DNA from: Allobosea thiooxidans
Lineage (GTDB): Bacteria > Pseudomonadota > Alphaproteobacteria > Rhizobiales > Beijerinckiaceae
DNA length: 64,000 bases
Direction of reading: 5' to 3'
Assembly: GCF_900168195.1 (NCBI RefSeq)
Contig: NZ_FUYX01000004.1
Location: 62,001-126,000, forward strand
Part shown: one piece after another, positions 9,163 through 18,975 of the stretch
Layout of the letters: the number at the start of each line of letters is the position of its first letter
How positions within the stretch are numbered: position 1 is the first letter of the stretch
The notes under the pieces: model-generated
What the model saw: the letters and a program-made list of their open reading frames with translations, nothing else
What the model was told of the DNA's origin: nothing
The model's database searches: none
Made by a program: the position numbers and the translations under genes

Positions 9163-9920
9163 ACGCGCAACCTGAGGTCAAGCGGCGCCCCGGGCTGGTC
9201 CTGCCGACGGTCCTGACCATCGTCGGCATCGCGGTCCTCTGCGGCCTGGGCGCCTGGCAGCTCCTGCGCATGGAGGAGAAGCACGCTTATATCGACCGCC
9301 TGCAGGCCGAGGCCGCCGGCGAGCCGGCGGCGATGCCGGCGAGCAGCGGCTGGGCGCAGCTCGACGCCACAGCGCTCGACCTGACCCATGTCGTCGCCCG
9401 GGGCAGCTATATCGACGGCCCCATCGCAGGCGTGCGCACGACGATCGCCTCGGGACCGCCCGGCACGCGCCAGCTTTCGGGCTTCGGCCGCTGGATCTTC
9501 CAAGGCTTTCGCCTCGAGGACGGCGGCGTCATCCTGGTCAATCGCGGCTTCGTGCCCGAGAGCCGGCTTGGCCAGGTCGGCCCTGCCAGCGGCGCCGACG
9601 CGGTGCAGGGCTTCCTGCGCGCGCCCGAAGGCCGCAACAGCTTCACCCCGGCGGACCTTCCGGCGATCCGCGAGTTCTACACGCGCGACCCCGCCGCCAT
9701 CGCCGCCGCGCTCGGCTTGCCGCCGGCCCCGTTCTACCTCGAGGCGGAGCGGAAGGGCGACGGCCTGATGCCGCCGGCCGGCGTCGACGTGCGCGAACTG
9801 ATCGGCCGCATTCCCGACAACCACCTGCAATATGCCCTGACCTGGTTCGGGCTGGCGCTGACGCTGCTCGGCGTTTTCGCGGCTTATGTCTGGCAGAGCC
9901 GGGGGAAATCGGCCGCCTGA
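9159..9920 (+). CDS. SURF1 family cytochrome oxidase assembly protein
   Basis: SURF1/Shy1 proteins help insert haem a into subunit I. The protein is 253 aa with the expected two-helix plan: one helix at residues 13-32 ending in GLGAWQLLRM (the SURF1 GxWQ motif) and one at 230-247, around a periplasmic domain with VNRGFVP and the C-terminal NHLQYALTWFGLA. Start is GTG, overlapping the DUF983 stop. It is the last gene of the oxidase cluster; thrC follows after 70 bases. Confidence 0.95.
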   Translation: MNAQPEVKRRPGLVLPTVLTIVGIAVLCGLGAWQLLRMEEKHAYIDRLQAEAAGEPAAMPASSGWAQLDATALDLTHVVARGSYIDGPIAGVRTTIASGPPGTRQLSGFGRWIFQGFRLEDGGVILVNRGFVPESRLGQVGPASGADAVQGFLRAPEGRNSFTPADLPAIREFYTRDPAAIAAALGLPPAPFYLEAERKGDGLMPPAGVDVRELIGRIPDNHLQYALTWFGLALTLLGVFAAYVWQSRGKSAA

Positions 9921-9990
9921 TCGGGAACGGTTTTGCCGAAAGCGGCGGACCGGCCTATAGCATCAGACTGATATCATTGAGGCCACGACC

Positions 9991-11406
9991 GTGCTGCATA
10001 TCTCCACCCGGGGTGAAGCCCCGGCGCTCAGCTTTTCCGACGCGCTGCTGACCGGGCTCGCCCGCGACGGCGGGCTCTATCTGCCGCAGAGCTGGCCGAC
10101 GCTTTCCGCCGAGGAGATCGCCGGCTTCGCCGGGAAACCCTACGCGGCGGTGGCGGAGCGCGTGCTCGGCGCGCTGAGCGACGGCGACATCGAGAGCGGC
10201 GCCCTTTCCGGCATGATCCGCGAGGCCTATGCCGGCTTCCGCCATCCCGCCGTCTGCCCGCTGACCCAGATCGGCGACAACCTCTTCGTGCTGGAGCTGT
10301 TCCACGGCCCGACGCTCGCCTTCAAGGACGTGGCGATGCAGCTGCTCGGCCGGCTGATGGACCATGTGCTCGGCCAGCGCGGCCAGCGCGCGACCATCGT
10401 CGGCGCCACCTCGGGCGACACCGGCGGCGCGGCCATCGACGCCTTCAAGGGGCTGAAGAGCGTCGACGTCTTCATCCTCTATCCGCAAGGCCGCGTCTCC
10501 GACGTGCAGCGCCGGCAGATGACCACGGTCGACGCGCCGAACGTCCACGCCATCGCGGTCGAAGGCACCTTCGACGACTGCCAGAACCTCGTGAAGGCGA
10601 TGTTCAACCATCACGCCTTCCGCGACGAGATCGGCCTGTCGGGCGTCAATTCGATCAACTGGGCCCGCATCGCGGCGCAGGTGGTCTACTACTTCACCTC
10701 CGCGGTCTCGCTCGGCGGGCCGGGGCGCAAGGTCTCCTTCACCGTCCCGACCGGCAATTTCGGCGATATCCTCGCCGGCTGGGTCGCCAAGCAGATGGGC
10801 CTGCCGATCGAGCGGCTCACGATCGCGACCAACAGCAACGACATCCTGGCGCGAACGCTCGAAACCGGCGCCTATGAGATGCGCGGCGTCGCGGCGACGA
10901 CCTCGCCCTCGATGGACATCCAGATCTCGTCGAATTTCGAGCGGCTGCTGTTCGAGGCCCATGGCCGCGACGCCGCCGCCGTCCGCCGGCTGATGCAGTC
11001 GCTGCAGCAATCCGGCCGCTTCGAGATCGCGGCCGAGCCGCTCAAGCGCATCCGCGACGAATTCGACGCCGCCGCCCAGAGCGAGGAAGAGGTTGCAGCC
11101 GAGATCCGCAAGAGCTGGGACGAGGCCGGCTATCTGCTCGATCCGCATACCGCGATCGGCGTCGGCGCCGCGCGACGCGCGCTCAAGCGCGATTCCGCCA
11201 CGCCGATGATCGTGCTCGGCACCGCCCATCCGGCCAAGTTCCCGGCCGCAGTCAAGGCGGCGAGCGGCGTCGAGCCGGAGCTGCCCACCCATCTCGCAGA
11301 CCTGATGGAGCGCCAGGAGCGCCTGACGCTGCTCCCGAACGATCTCGGCAAGGTCGAGGCCTTCGTGCGCGAGCATGCGCGCGCCGTCCGCGGGGCGGCA
11401 GCGTGA
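9991..11406 (+). CDS. thrC: Threonine synthase
   Basis: PLP enzyme converting O-phosphohomoserine to threonine. The 471-aa protein starts at GTG, and the first residues, MLHISTRGEAPALSFSDALL, fit the family. The PLP lysine is Lys112 in HGPTLAFKDVAMQ, and the phosphate-binding GATSGDTGGAA loop follows. It belongs to the longer (class I) type of Gram-negative bacteria. Its partner thrB lies about 12 kb away on the other strand. The stop overlaps the M16 peptidase start (GTGA). Confidence 0.97.
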   Translation: MLHISTRGEAPALSFSDALLTGLARDGGLYLPQSWPTLSAEEIAGFAGKPYAAVAERVLGALSDGDIESGALSGMIREAYAGFRHPAVCPLTQIGDNLFVLELFHGPTLAFKDVAMQLLGRLMDHVLGQRGQRATIVGATSGDTGGAAIDAFKGLKSVDVFILYPQGRVSDVQRRQMTTVDAPNVHAIAVEGTFDDCQNLVKAMFNHHAFRDEIGLSGVNSINWARIAAQVVYYFTSAVSLGGPGRKVSFTVPTGNFGDILAGWVAKQMGLPIERLTIATNSNDILARTLETGAYEMRGVAATTSPSMDIQISSNFERLLFEAHGRDAAAVRRLMQSLQQSGRFEIAAEPLKRIRDEFDAAAQSEEEVAAEIRKSWDEAGYLLDPHTAIGVGAARRALKRDSATPMIVLGTAHPAKFPAAVKAASGVEPELPTHLADLMERQERLTLLPNDLGKVEAFVREHARAVRGAAA

Positions 11407-12743
11407 GCGCGACCGGGCCGGCCGAGGCCGCCGACCTCGCCGCGCCCGCCCGGCCGGAAGGGGCGCATGATCCGGAGGTCGGGCTCACCACCCTGCCCTC
11501 GGGCCTGCGCATCGTCTCGCAACACATGGAACATGCGGCGACCGTCTCGCTGGGCATCTGGATCGGTGCCGGCTCGCGCGACGAGCTGCCCCATGAGCAT
11601 GGGCTCGCCCATCTGCTCGAGCACATGGCGTTCAAGGGCACGGCACGGCGCAGCGCCCGCGCGATCGCCGAGGAGATCGAAAGCGTCGGCGGCGATCTCA
11701 ACGCCGCTACGTCAGTCGAATACACCTGCTACACCGCCCGCGTGCTCGGCTCCGATCTCAGCCTGGCCGTCGACATCCTCGCCGACATCATCACCTCGCC
11801 CGCCCTGACCGACGAGGAGCTGAAGCGCGAGAAGGGCGTGATTTTGCAGGAGATCTCGGCCGTTCAGGACACGCCGGACGACCTCGTCTACGACCGCTTC
11901 CTGCAGGCGGCCTTCCCGGACCAGCCGATCGGCCGCCCGATCCTCGGCACCGCCGAGACGGTGAGGAGCTTCACGTCGGACGCGATCCGCGCCTATCTCG
12001 CGCGAAACTACCACGCCGGCAACCTGGTGCTCGCGGCCTCCGGCGCCGTCGACCATGACGAGCTCGTCGCGCTCGCGCGCCAGCATCTCTCGAAGCTGCC
12101 GGCCATGCCCGCCGAGCCCCTTAAGCGCGAGCCAGGGCAATATCGCGGCGGCGAGGCAAGGATCGGCAGCGACGAGGAGCAGGTCCATCTCGTTCTCGGC
12201 CTGCCTGGAAAGCCCTTCGCCGACGGGGCGCATTATCCGCTCCAGATCTTCGCCTCCGTTCTCGGCGGGGGCCTGTCGTCGCGCCTGTTCCAGGAGGTCC
12301 GCGAAGAGCGCGGCCTGGCCTATGCGATCGACGCCTTCCACTGGCCCTTCTCCGATTGCGGCGTCTTCGGCATCGGCGCCGGCACAGCGCCGGAGGACGC
12401 GAACGAGCTGATCGAGGTCGCTCTCGCCTGCCTGCGCCAGGCGGCGGAGGATGTCAGCGAGGTCGAGGTGGCGCGCGCCCGGGCGCAGATGAAGGTCGGG
12501 CTGCTCGCCTCGCTCGAAAGCCCCGGCGGCAAGCTCGAACAGATGGCGCGGCAGGTGCTGATCTTCGGTCGCGCCATCCCGCGCGAGGAGCTCAGCGCGC
12601 GGCTCGATGCGGTGACGCTCGAGGATGTCCGCGCCGCCGGTCGCTCGCTGCTCGGCCACCAGCCGACGATCGCCGCGATCGGGCCGATCCATGGCGTGCC
12701 TCCGGCCAAGCGCCTGCGCCAGGCGGCCCGGGTGGCGGACTGA
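11403..12743 (+). CDS. M16 family zinc peptidase (processing-peptidase-like)
   Basis: M16B metallopeptidase of 446 aa, resembling the beta subunit of mitochondrial processing peptidase and often encoded after thrC in Hyphomicrobiales. The inverted zinc motif HLLEH has His70, Glu73 and His74, and the downstream EELKREKGVILQEI segment supplies the third zinc-ligand Glu. A second, inactive M16 half follows from about residue 230. Start is GTG overlapping the thrC stop. About 25 N-terminal residues precede the core. No signal peptide is seen, so it is probably cytoplasmic; substrate unknown. Confidence 0.93.
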   Translation: MSATGPAEAADLAAPARPEGAHDPEVGLTTLPSGLRIVSQHMEHAATVSLGIWIGAGSRDELPHEHGLAHLLEHMAFKGTARRSARAIAEEIESVGGDLNAATSVEYTCYTARVLGSDLSLAVDILADIITSPALTDEELKREKGVILQEISAVQDTPDDLVYDRFLQAAFPDQPIGRPILGTAETVRSFTSDAIRAYLARNYHAGNLVLAASGAVDHDELVALARQHLSKLPAMPAEPLKREPGQYRGGEARIGSDEEQVHLVLGLPGKPFADGAHYPLQIFASVLGGGLSSRLFQEVREERGLAYAIDAFHWPFSDCGVFGIGAGTAPEDANELIEVALACLRQAAEDVSEVEVARARAQMKVGLLASLESPGGKLEQMARQVLIFGRAIPREELSARLDAVTLEDVRAAGRSLLGHQPTIAAIGPIHGVPPAKRLRQAARVAD

Positions 12744-12749
12744 ACGACG

Positions 12750-13349
12750 ATGGCGCTCTTCCGTTTCCCGAGCGAGCCGCCGAGCCGCCCGTTGATCCGG
12801 ACGCCCAATCTCTATCTGCGCGCGCCGCAGGCCAGCGACTATTCGGCCTGGGCCGTGCTGCGCATGGAAAGCCGCGAGTTCCTGACGCCTTGGGAGCCGA
12901 CCTGGAACGAAGACGACCTGACGCGCTCCTCCTTCCGGCTGCGCGCCAAGCGTGCCGCCCGCGAGATCGCGAGCGACGAGGCCTATTCGCTGTTCATCTT
13001 CGAGGCGCACACGGAGATGCTGCTCGGCGGGCTGACACTCGGGCTGATCCGGCGCGGCGTCGCCCAGGCCTGCACGCTCGGCTACTGGATGGGCAAGCGC
13101 CATGCCGGCAAGGGCCACATGACCGAGGCCGTGCGCGGCGCGGTGCGCTTCGCCTTCTCCGATCTGGCGCTGCACCGGGTGGAGGCCGCCTGCCTGCCCA
13201 ACAACGAGCCGTCACGGCGCCTGCTGGAGCGCGTCGGCTTCCGGCATGAGGGGCAGGCCCGCGCCTATCTCCGGATCAACGGAGCCTGGGCCGATCACCT
13301 GCTCTACGCCATGCTCTCCACCGATCCGCAGCCGGGAGAGAAACCTTGA
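12750..13349 (+). CDS. GNAT acetyltransferase, RimJ/RimL-like
   Basis: N-acetyltransferase of 199 aa. The fold is shown by the [15 protein letters not shown] start region, the [20 protein letters not shown] acetyl-CoA loop (a Q/RxxGxG/A-like site) and the C-terminal [20 protein letters not shown]. These features are closest to RimJ, which acetylates the N-terminus of ribosomal protein S5, but the substrate cannot be fixed from sequence. It lies six bases after the M16 gene, and its stop overlaps a possible TTG start of the next gene, so all three are probably cotranscribed. Confidence 0.9.
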   Translation: MALFRFPSEPPSRPLIRTPNLYLRAPQASDYSAWAVLRMESREFLTPWEPTWNEDDLTRSSFRLRAKRAAREIASDEAYSLFIFEAHTEMLLGGLTLGLIRRGVAQACTLGYWMGKRHAGKGHMTEAVRGAVRFAFSDLALHRVEAACLPNNEPSRRLLERVGFRHEGQARAYLRINGAWADHLLYAMLSTDPQPGEKP

Positions 13350-13426
13350 CGGCAGCGGTTGACCACAGCCGCGCGCTGCCTTGCCCTTGCCATGAGCGGC
13401 CAATAGGGATTTTCGTTCAAAGTCGA

Positions 13427-16369
13427 ATGATCGTTTCCCGCCTGATAGCCGAGCACAGCTTGTCCATTTCCGAGCGCATCCTCCGGATCGGCCTCGCCGT
13501 CGCCGGCCTTGCCCTGTGGCTCAGCCTCGCGGGCGTGACGCCGGCCGCCGCCGTCGATGCGGTGCGCGTCCCGGTCGACGTTCCGGTGATCGACCTCACC
13601 AACGTCGTCGAGCGCAACAAGTCCGACGGCGACGTCATCCAGATCTCGACCGCTCCCGGCCCGGACGGCATCGTCCGGCGCATCGCGGTCAGGGCCCGCG
13701 AATCCGGCGCGCGGCCGGACTGGATCGTCTTCGCGCTGACGAACGATTCCGACGAGCAGATCGACCGCCTGCTGGTCGCGCCCTTCCACAGGCTGATCGG
13801 TTCCGGCGTGGTCTGGCCCGATCTTGGCGACAAACGCATCGAGGCGGTGACGGCCAGCCAGGGCCTCTCGCCCGACCGCGAGCCGAGCCCCGACGCCGAC
13901 GTCTTCCTGATCACGCTCGACCCAGGCACGACCGTGACCTTCGTCGCCGAGCTGAAATCACCCAACCTGCCGCAGCTCTATCTCTACGAGTCGGAGGCCT
14001 ATCGGCAGAAGACCAACGGGCTGACACTCTACAAGGGCATCATCATCGGCATCGCCGGCCTGCTGGCGCTGTTCCTGACGATCATCTTCGTGGTCAAGGG
14101 CGCGGTGATCTTCCCGGCCGCGGCGGCGCTCGCCTGGGCCGTTCTGGCCTATGCCGGCCTCGATTTCGGCTTCTTCCAGCGACTATTCCCGCTCACGCCG
14201 GCGATCGAACGGATCTACCGGGCCGGCGCCGAGGTGGTGCTGGCGGCGACGCTGCTCGTCTTTCTCTTCGCCTATCTCAACCTGTCGCGCTGGCATGTGC
14301 GCTACAGCCACGTCACCGCCATCTGGATCCTCGGTCTCGCCGGGCTGATCGGGCTCGCCGTCTTCGACGCGCCGATGGCGTCGGGCATCGCGCGCATCTC
14401 GATCGCCGCCGTCGCGGCCGTCGGTTTCGTGCTCGTCGTGCATCTGGCGACCCATGGCTACGAGCGCGCGGTGATGCTGATCCCGACCTGGTTCCTGCTC
14501 GCGGTCTGGGTGACGGCGGCGAGCTTCACCGTGACCGGGCAGTTCCAGCGTGATCTGGTCGCGCCTGCCCTGCTGGGCGGCCTCGTGCTGATCGTGCTGC
14601 TGATCGGCTTCACCGTGATCCAGCATGCCTTCGCCGGCGGCGCGATCTCGCAGGGGCTGGTCTCCGACACCGAGCGGCGGGCGCTTGCGCTCTCCGGCTC
14701 GGGCGACCTCGTCTTCGACTGGGACGTCAGCTCCGACAAGGTCTTCGTCTCGCCGCAGATCGAAGCCCTGCTCGGCCTGCCCAAGGGCGCGCTCGAAGGC
14801 TCGGCCGCGCGCTGGCTGGAGCACATGCACGTCGCCGACCGCGACCGCTACCGCGTCACGCTCGACGCGGTGCTGGAGCAGCGCCGCGGCAAGCTCAATC
14901 TCGACCTGAGGCTGCGCGCCGCGAGCGGCGCCTATCACTGGTTCAACGTCAAGGCGCGGCCCGTCCTCGGCTCGGACGGCGAGGTCATCCGCGTCATCGG
15001 CACGCTCTCCGACGTCACCGAGCAGCGCACGGCGCAGGAGCGCCTGCTGCACGACGCCGTGCACGACAACCTGACCGGCCTGCCCAACCGCAAGCTGTTC
15101 CAGGACCGGCTGGGAGCGATCTTCGGCTTCACCCGCGCCGACGACAACATCCGCCCGACCGTGCTGGTCATCGATGTCGATCGCTTCAAGCAGGTCAACG
15201 AGTCGGTCGGCTTCTCTGCCGGCGACTCGATCCTGCTGACGCTGGCACGCCGCCTCGGCCGGCTGCTCAGGGCACAGGACACGCTCGCCCGCATCGGCGG
15301 CGACACCTTCGCGATGATCCTGGTCTCCGAGCGCGATCCGGAGCGGATCCTGGCTCTGGCCGAGCTGGTGCGCCGCGCCGTCTCGACGCCGATCACCTAT
15401 GCCGAGCGCGAGATCGTGCTGACGCCCTCGATCGGGCTTGCCCTGTTCGACCCCTCCCCCGCCGCGCGCAAGGACGACGCGCTGAAGAATGCCGAGCTCG
15501 CCATGGCCCATGCCAAGCGCCAGGGCGGCAACAAGATCGAGGTCTTCGTTCCGGCAATGCGGACCGACCGGAACGACAGGCTCGCGCTCGAAAGCGACCT
15601 GCGCCGGGCGATCGAGCGCGGCGAGATCCAGGTGATGTACCAGCCGATCGTCCGGCTGGAGGACCGCACCATCGCCGGCTTCGAGGCGCTGGTGCGCTGG
15701 GACCATCCGCGCGAAGGCCGGCTGATGCCGCAGGATTTCCTCGCCATCGCCGAGGAGACCGGGCTGATCGTCGATCTCGGCGTCTATGTCATGGACAAGA
15801 CCGCGCGCGAGCTGGAGGCCTGGCAGGCGGCGCTCGAGGTCGACCCGCCGATCTTCGCCAGCGTCAACGTCTCCAGCCGGCAGTTGCTGCGCCACGACCT
15901 GCTGCATGACGTGAAGACCGTGCTCGGGCGCCGGCGCGTGCTGCCGGGCACGCTCAAGCTCGAGATCACCGAGAGCCTCGTCATGGAGAATCCGGAATAT
16001 GCCTCGCAGATGCTGCAGCGCATCCGCGATCTCGGCGCCGGCCTCTCGCTCGACGATTTCGGGACGGGCTATTCCTCCCTGTCCTATCTGCAGCGCTTCC
16101 CCTTCGACACGATCAAGATCGACCAGAGCTTCGTGCGCCAGATGGGCAATGGCCGGCCGCCGGTGATCCTGCGCTCGATCGTGCAGCTCGCCGCCGATCT
16201 CGGCATGGACGTCGTCGCCGAGGGCGCCGAGAGCGAGTCCGACGCGATCGAACTCTACCAGCTCGGCTGCCAGTACGCGCAGGGCTACATCTTCGGCCAG
16301 CCGATGTCCGCGGCCGAGGCGCGGCGCCTGATGGGCGCGGCGGCAGCGGCGGCGACCGAAGCGGCCTGA
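13427..16369 (+). CDS. Membrane PAS-GGDEF-EAL protein, c-di-GMP phosphodiesterase candidate
   Basis: Predicted c-di-GMP signalling protein of 980 aa. From the chosen ATG there is a signal-like helix, a periplasmic domain to about residue 190, seven or so membrane helices (about 205-410; 7TMR-DISM-like), a PAS domain (about 415-545), a GGDEF domain and an EAL domain. The GGDEF signature is GGDTF (624-628), lacking the usual Glu, so cyclase activity is doubtful. The EAL domain keeps Glu753 (EALVRW), NVSS, ITES, DDFG, IKIDQSF and EGAE, so phosphodiesterase activity is expected. An in-frame TTG at 13346 overlapping the GNAT stop is an alternative start (1007 aa). Confidence 0.92.
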   Translation: MIVSRLIAEHSLSISERILRIGLAVAGLALWLSLAGVTPAAAVDAVRVPVDVPVIDLTNVVERNKSDGDVIQISTAPGPDGIVRRIAVRARESGARPDWIVFALTNDSDEQIDRLLVAPFHRLIGSGVVWPDLGDKRIEAVTASQGLSPDREPSPDADVFLITLDPGTTVTFVAELKSPNLPQLYLYESEAYRQKTNGLTLYKGIIIGIAGLLALFLTIIFVVKGAVIFPAAAALAWAVLAYAGLDFGFFQRLFPLTPAIERIYRAGAEVVLAATLLVFLFAYLNLSRWHVRYSHVTAIWILGLAGLIGLAVFDAPMASGIARISIAAVAAVGFVLVVHLATHGYERAVMLIPTWFLLAVWVTAASFTVTGQFQRDLVAPALLGGLVLIVLLIGFTVIQHAFAGGAISQGLVSDTERRALALSGSGDLVFDWDVSSDKVFVSPQIEALLGLPKGALEGSAARWLEHMHVADRDRYRVTLDAVLEQRRGKLNLDLRLRAASGAYHWFNVKARPVLGSDGEVIRVIGTLSDVTEQRTAQERLLHDAVHDNLTGLPNRKLFQDRLGAIFGFTRADDNIRPTVLVIDVDRFKQVNESVGFSAGDSILLTLARRLGRLLRAQDTLARIGGDTFAMILVSERDPERILALAELVRRAVSTPITYAEREIVLTPSIGLALFDPSPAARKDDALKNAELAMAHAKRQGGNKIEVFVPAMRTDRNDRLALESDLRRAIERGEIQVMYQPIVRLEDRTIAGFEALVRWDHPREGRLMPQDFLAIAEETGLIVDLGVYVMDKTARELEAWQAALEVDPPIFASVNVSSRQLLRHDLLHDVKTVLGRRRVLPGTLKLEITESLVMENPEYASQMLQRIRDLGAGLSLDDFGTGYSSLSYLQRFPFDTIKIDQSFVRQMGNGRPPVILRSIVQLAADLGMDVVAEGAESESDAIELYQLGCQYAQGYIFGQPMSAAEARRLMGAAAAAATEAA

Positions 16370-16442
16370 CGCAGGCGGTCATTCTCGCGCGGCGCGAAGG
16401 CGCGAGCTCGGGCTCCTGAGACCGACCTCCGTTCCCGAGACG

Positions 16443-16529
16443 TCATGCTCGCCCTTGTGGCGAGCATCCGCGTCTTGAACACTGCCCTCGCCGGAAGAAG
16501 ACGTGGATGGTCGGCACAAGGCCGACCAT
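16443..16529. repeat. Palindromic intergenic repeats, family A
   Basis: Two short hairpins in the gap between the convergent EAL and yqgE genes. ATGCTCGCC-CTTGT-GGCGAGCAT is at 16445-16467 and ATGGTCGGC-ACAAG-GCCGACCAT at 16507-16529; the loops CTTGT and ACAAG are reverse complements. Related GTCATGCTCGGGC-type palindromes occur near 21.7-21.9, 51.3 and 57.7 kb. They resemble dispersed extragenic palindromes and may work here as a bidirectional terminator. Confidence 0.7.
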
Positions 16530-16575
16530 GACGGGCCTCGCTGGCACAAAGCCCGGAATGACGAGAGCCGCCGCC

Positions 16576-17187
16576 TCAGGCGTGGCCGGCGTCGCGAGAG
16601 AGGAAGGCCGGGTCGATGCCGATCTTGTTCAGCGCGCGCTGGTACTTGGTCTCGACGCTCTCGTCGAACAGCAGACCCGGATCGGCCGCGCAATGCAGCC
16701 AGCCATTGGACTGGATCTCGGCCTCGAGCTGGCCGGCGGCCCAGCCGGCATAGCCGAGCGCGAGCACCGCGCTCTCCGGGCCGCTGCCCACGGCGATGGC
16801 GCGCAGGATGTCGAGCGTCGCCGTCAGGCAGATGCCGTCATCGATCGGCAGCGTTGCCGATTCCAGGAAGAAATCCGCCGTATGCAGCACGAAGCCGCGC
16901 TTGGTCTCCACCGGCCCGCCGCGCAGCACCTGCATCTTCTCGGCCCGGCTCGGCAGGCGGATGACCTCCTCCGACGGGATGACGTCGAGCTGAACCAGCA
17001 GATCGGGAAACTTCGTATCGCCGGCCGGCTTGTTGACGATGATGCCCATCGCCCCATCCTCGGAATGGGCGCAGACATAGACGACGCTGCGGCTGAAGCG
17101 CGTGTCGGCCATGCCCGGCATCGCAATCAGGCACTGCCCGTCGAGATAGCTGCGGCCGTCGAGCCGTGGTTGCGAGCCGATCTTCAT
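16576..17187 (-). CDS. YqgE/AlgH family protein (DUF179)
   Basis: A 203-aa cytoplasmic protein of the DUF179 (YqgE/AlgH) family. Diagnostic stretches are [13 protein letters not shown] near residues 14-26, GIIVNKP near 48-54, [13 protein letters not shown] near 90-102 and [15 protein letters not shown] near 143-157. The family is widespread in proteobacteria and was linked to alginate gene regulation in Pseudomonas, but no biochemical activity is established. It is transcribed alone, convergent with the EAL gene and divergent from the DsbD-like gene. Confidence 0.93.
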   Translation of the reverse strand: MKIGSQPRLDGRSYLDGQCLIAMPGMADTRFSRSVVYVCAHSEDGAMGIIVNKPAGDTKFPDLLVQLDVIPSEEVIRLPSRAEKMQVLRGGPVETKRGFVLHTADFFLESATLPIDDGICLTATLDILRAIAVGSGPESAVLALGYAGWAAGQLEAEIQSNGWLHCAADPGLLFDESVETKYQRALNKIGIDPAFLSRDAGHA

Positions 17188-17433
17188 GCCGACATGCTAG
17201 ATGTTGTCGGGCCGGATCGGCAAGGCTTCGATGAAAGGCCCGTTGTGCGGCCCGGAGCAGCCGGCATCGCCATCACGTTCGCGTGGACCGCGCCCCCGCA
17301 AGCGCGCAGCACCGGGCGACACCGTGATTGCGCCCCATTCCTGCGCGAGCCTGTGGTGCTGGGCAACGGATGCCAATCGCAGGAGATGCAGGTTTTGTTC
17401 GCTTTTCGGCTTCGCAATGTCTAAGGCAGGGCC

Positions 17434-18288
17434 GTGAACCGCATTCTTCCCCTGCTGGCCCTGGCGTCCGTTGCGCTCGGCCCTGCTGCGCTTGCGCAGG
17501 AGGAGGCCGCCACGTCGCCCTGGTCGGCGAGCGAACACGCGAAGCTGCGCCTGATCGCCGGGCCCACCACCGCCAGCGGCAAGCAGCGCGTCGGCGTCGA
17601 GATCGTGATGTCGCCGGGCTACAAGACCTATTGGCGCAGCCCCGGCCAGTTCGGCGTGCCGCCGAGCTTCGACTGGACCGGCTCGACCAATATCGGCGGG
17701 CTCGACGTGCGCTGGCCGGTGCCCGAGCGCTTCCAGGACTCGGCCGGCTATTCGATCGGCTATGTCGGCGAGGTGGTGATTCCGATCTCGGTCCAGCCGG
17801 TCGATCCGTCGCGGCCGGTCATGGTCGTCCTCAAGCTGGACTATGCGGTGTGCGAGAAGATCTGCATCCCCGCTCAGGGCGAGGCGAGCCTGTGGCTCGA
17901 ACCGGGCGTGACGACGGTGACCTCGGCGCGGCTGGAGAGCTTCGAGGCGCGTGTCCCCCTGCCGGCCAAGCCGGGGCCCCACAAGGAAAAGGCCGCAATC
18001 GTCGATGCGGGGCTCGACGACACCGTGGTCGATCCCGGGCTGAAGCTCGTGCTGCAGCCGCCGCCGGAAGGCAGGATCGAGGATATCTTCGTCGAGGGGC
18101 CGGGCATGTGGTCCTTCGGCAAGTCCCGGCTGACACCGCAGCCGGACGGAACCGTCCTCGCCCAGATCCGCATCGACGAGCGCCCGAAGAGCGCCGCCGG
18201 CCCGATCCCGCTGATCTTCACCATCCGCGGCACGCCAAAGCCGGTCGAGACCCGGCTCGAACTCGACATCCCCGCCGGCAAGCCCTAA
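17434..18288 (+). CDS. Periplasmic DsbD alpha-domain-like protein
   Basis: Exported 284-aa protein related to the N-terminal thiol-disulfide domain of DsbD, without DsbD's membrane and thioredoxin parts. A signal peptide ending ALAQ is present. The conserved PGYKTYWRSPGQFGVPP is near residues 64-80, and VCEKICIP near 137-144 holds a Cys pair that may be redox-active. Start is GTG. It precedes a peroxiredoxin gene by 50 bases, suggesting a link with thiol redox balance; this is inference, and the electron donor is unknown. Confidence 0.85.
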   Translation: MNRILPLLALASVALGPAALAQEEAATSPWSASEHAKLRLIAGPTTASGKQRVGVEIVMSPGYKTYWRSPGQFGVPPSFDWTGSTNIGGLDVRWPVPERFQDSAGYSIGYVGEVVIPISVQPVDPSRPVMVVLKLDYAVCEKICIPAQGEASLWLEPGVTTVTSARLESFEARVPLPAKPGPHKEKAAIVDAGLDDTVVDPGLKLVLQPPPEGRIEDIFVEGPGMWSFGKSRLTPQPDGTVLAQIRIDERPKSAAGPIPLIFTIRGTPKPVETRLELDIPAGKP

Positions 18289-18338
18289 TCCCTGAGGCGA
18301 AGCGGCCTTCGCGCCGCGGGCTTCACGGAGAACAGCCG

Positions 18339-18824
18339 ATGACGATCAAGGTGGGTGACAAGCTTCCGCAGGCGACGTTCCGCGTCATGACCGCAGACGG
18401 CCCGGCCGCCAAGACGACGGAGGACCTGTTCAAGGGTCGCAAGGTCGTGCTCTTCGCCGTTCCCGGCGCCTTCACGCCGACCTGCCACAAGAATCACCTG
18501 CCCGGCTATCTGGCCAAGGCAGCCGATATCAAGGCCAAGGGCGTCGACGCGATCCTGACGACCTCGACCAACGACGTCTTCGTGCTCGATGCCTGGTCGA
18601 AGGCGACCGGCGCCGCCGGCGTGCTCGAATTCCTCTCCGACGGCAATGCCGACTTCGCCAAGGAGATCGGCCTGTCGATGGACGGCTCCGGCTTCGGCAT
18701 GGGCACGCGTTCGCAGCGCTACTCGATGCTGGTCGAGGACGGCGTGGTGAAGGCCCTCAATGTCGAGGAAGCGCCCGGCAAGGCCGACGCCTCCGGGGCA
18801 GAGGCCATGCTCGGCCAGCTCTGA
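18339..18824 (+). CDS. Peroxiredoxin, Prx5/AhpE-like
   Basis: Thiol peroxidase of 161 aa that reduces H2O2 and organic hydroperoxides, probably with glutathione or glutaredoxin. The peroxidatic Cys49 lies in the diagnostic PGAFTPTCHKNHLPGY, and GTRSQRYSMLVEDGVV carries the conserved Arg. Length and motifs fit the Prx5 type found in alphaproteobacteria. GGAG lies eight bases before the ATG. A strong intrinsic terminator follows 20 bases after the stop. Confidence 0.95.
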   Translation: MTIKVGDKLPQATFRVMTADGPAAKTTEDLFKGRKVVLFAVPGAFTPTCHKNHLPGYLAKAADIKAKGVDAILTTSTNDVFVLDAWSKATGAAGVLEFLSDGNADFAKEIGLSMDGSGFGMGTRSQRYSMLVEDGVVKALNVEEAPGKADASGAEAMLGQL

Positions 18825-18844
18825 GCCGCCCCGCAGCTGTTTCC

Positions 18845-18879
18845 GAGCCCGCGCGGCGCTGCCGCGCGGGCTCTTTTTT
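18845..18879 (+). terminator. Rho-independent terminator after the peroxiredoxin gene
   Basis: GAGCCCGCGCGGC and GCCGCGCGGGCTC form a perfect 13-bp stem with a GCT loop, followed by six T. This is the clearest intrinsic terminator in the window. Confidence 0.93.
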
Positions 18880-18975
18880 CGGGTGTTCTGAGACAAGGCA
18901 TTCCCGCACGGAATGTCTCGGCTGGGTGGAAAGCGGACATGTGCTGTCCGCTCGACGCTTTGCGATCGCTGACCG

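Noticed and set aside
14183..15907. A 574-codon minus-strand open frame inside the EAL gene.
   Set aside because: The plus frame carries PAS, GGDEF and EAL motifs; the reverse is Asp/Arg/His-rich text typical of antisense GC-rich DNA.
16380..16575. Multiple hairpins that could be read as a CRISPR array.
   Set aside because: Units differ in sequence, are palindromic, and lack regular spacers; they fit extragenic palindromes.
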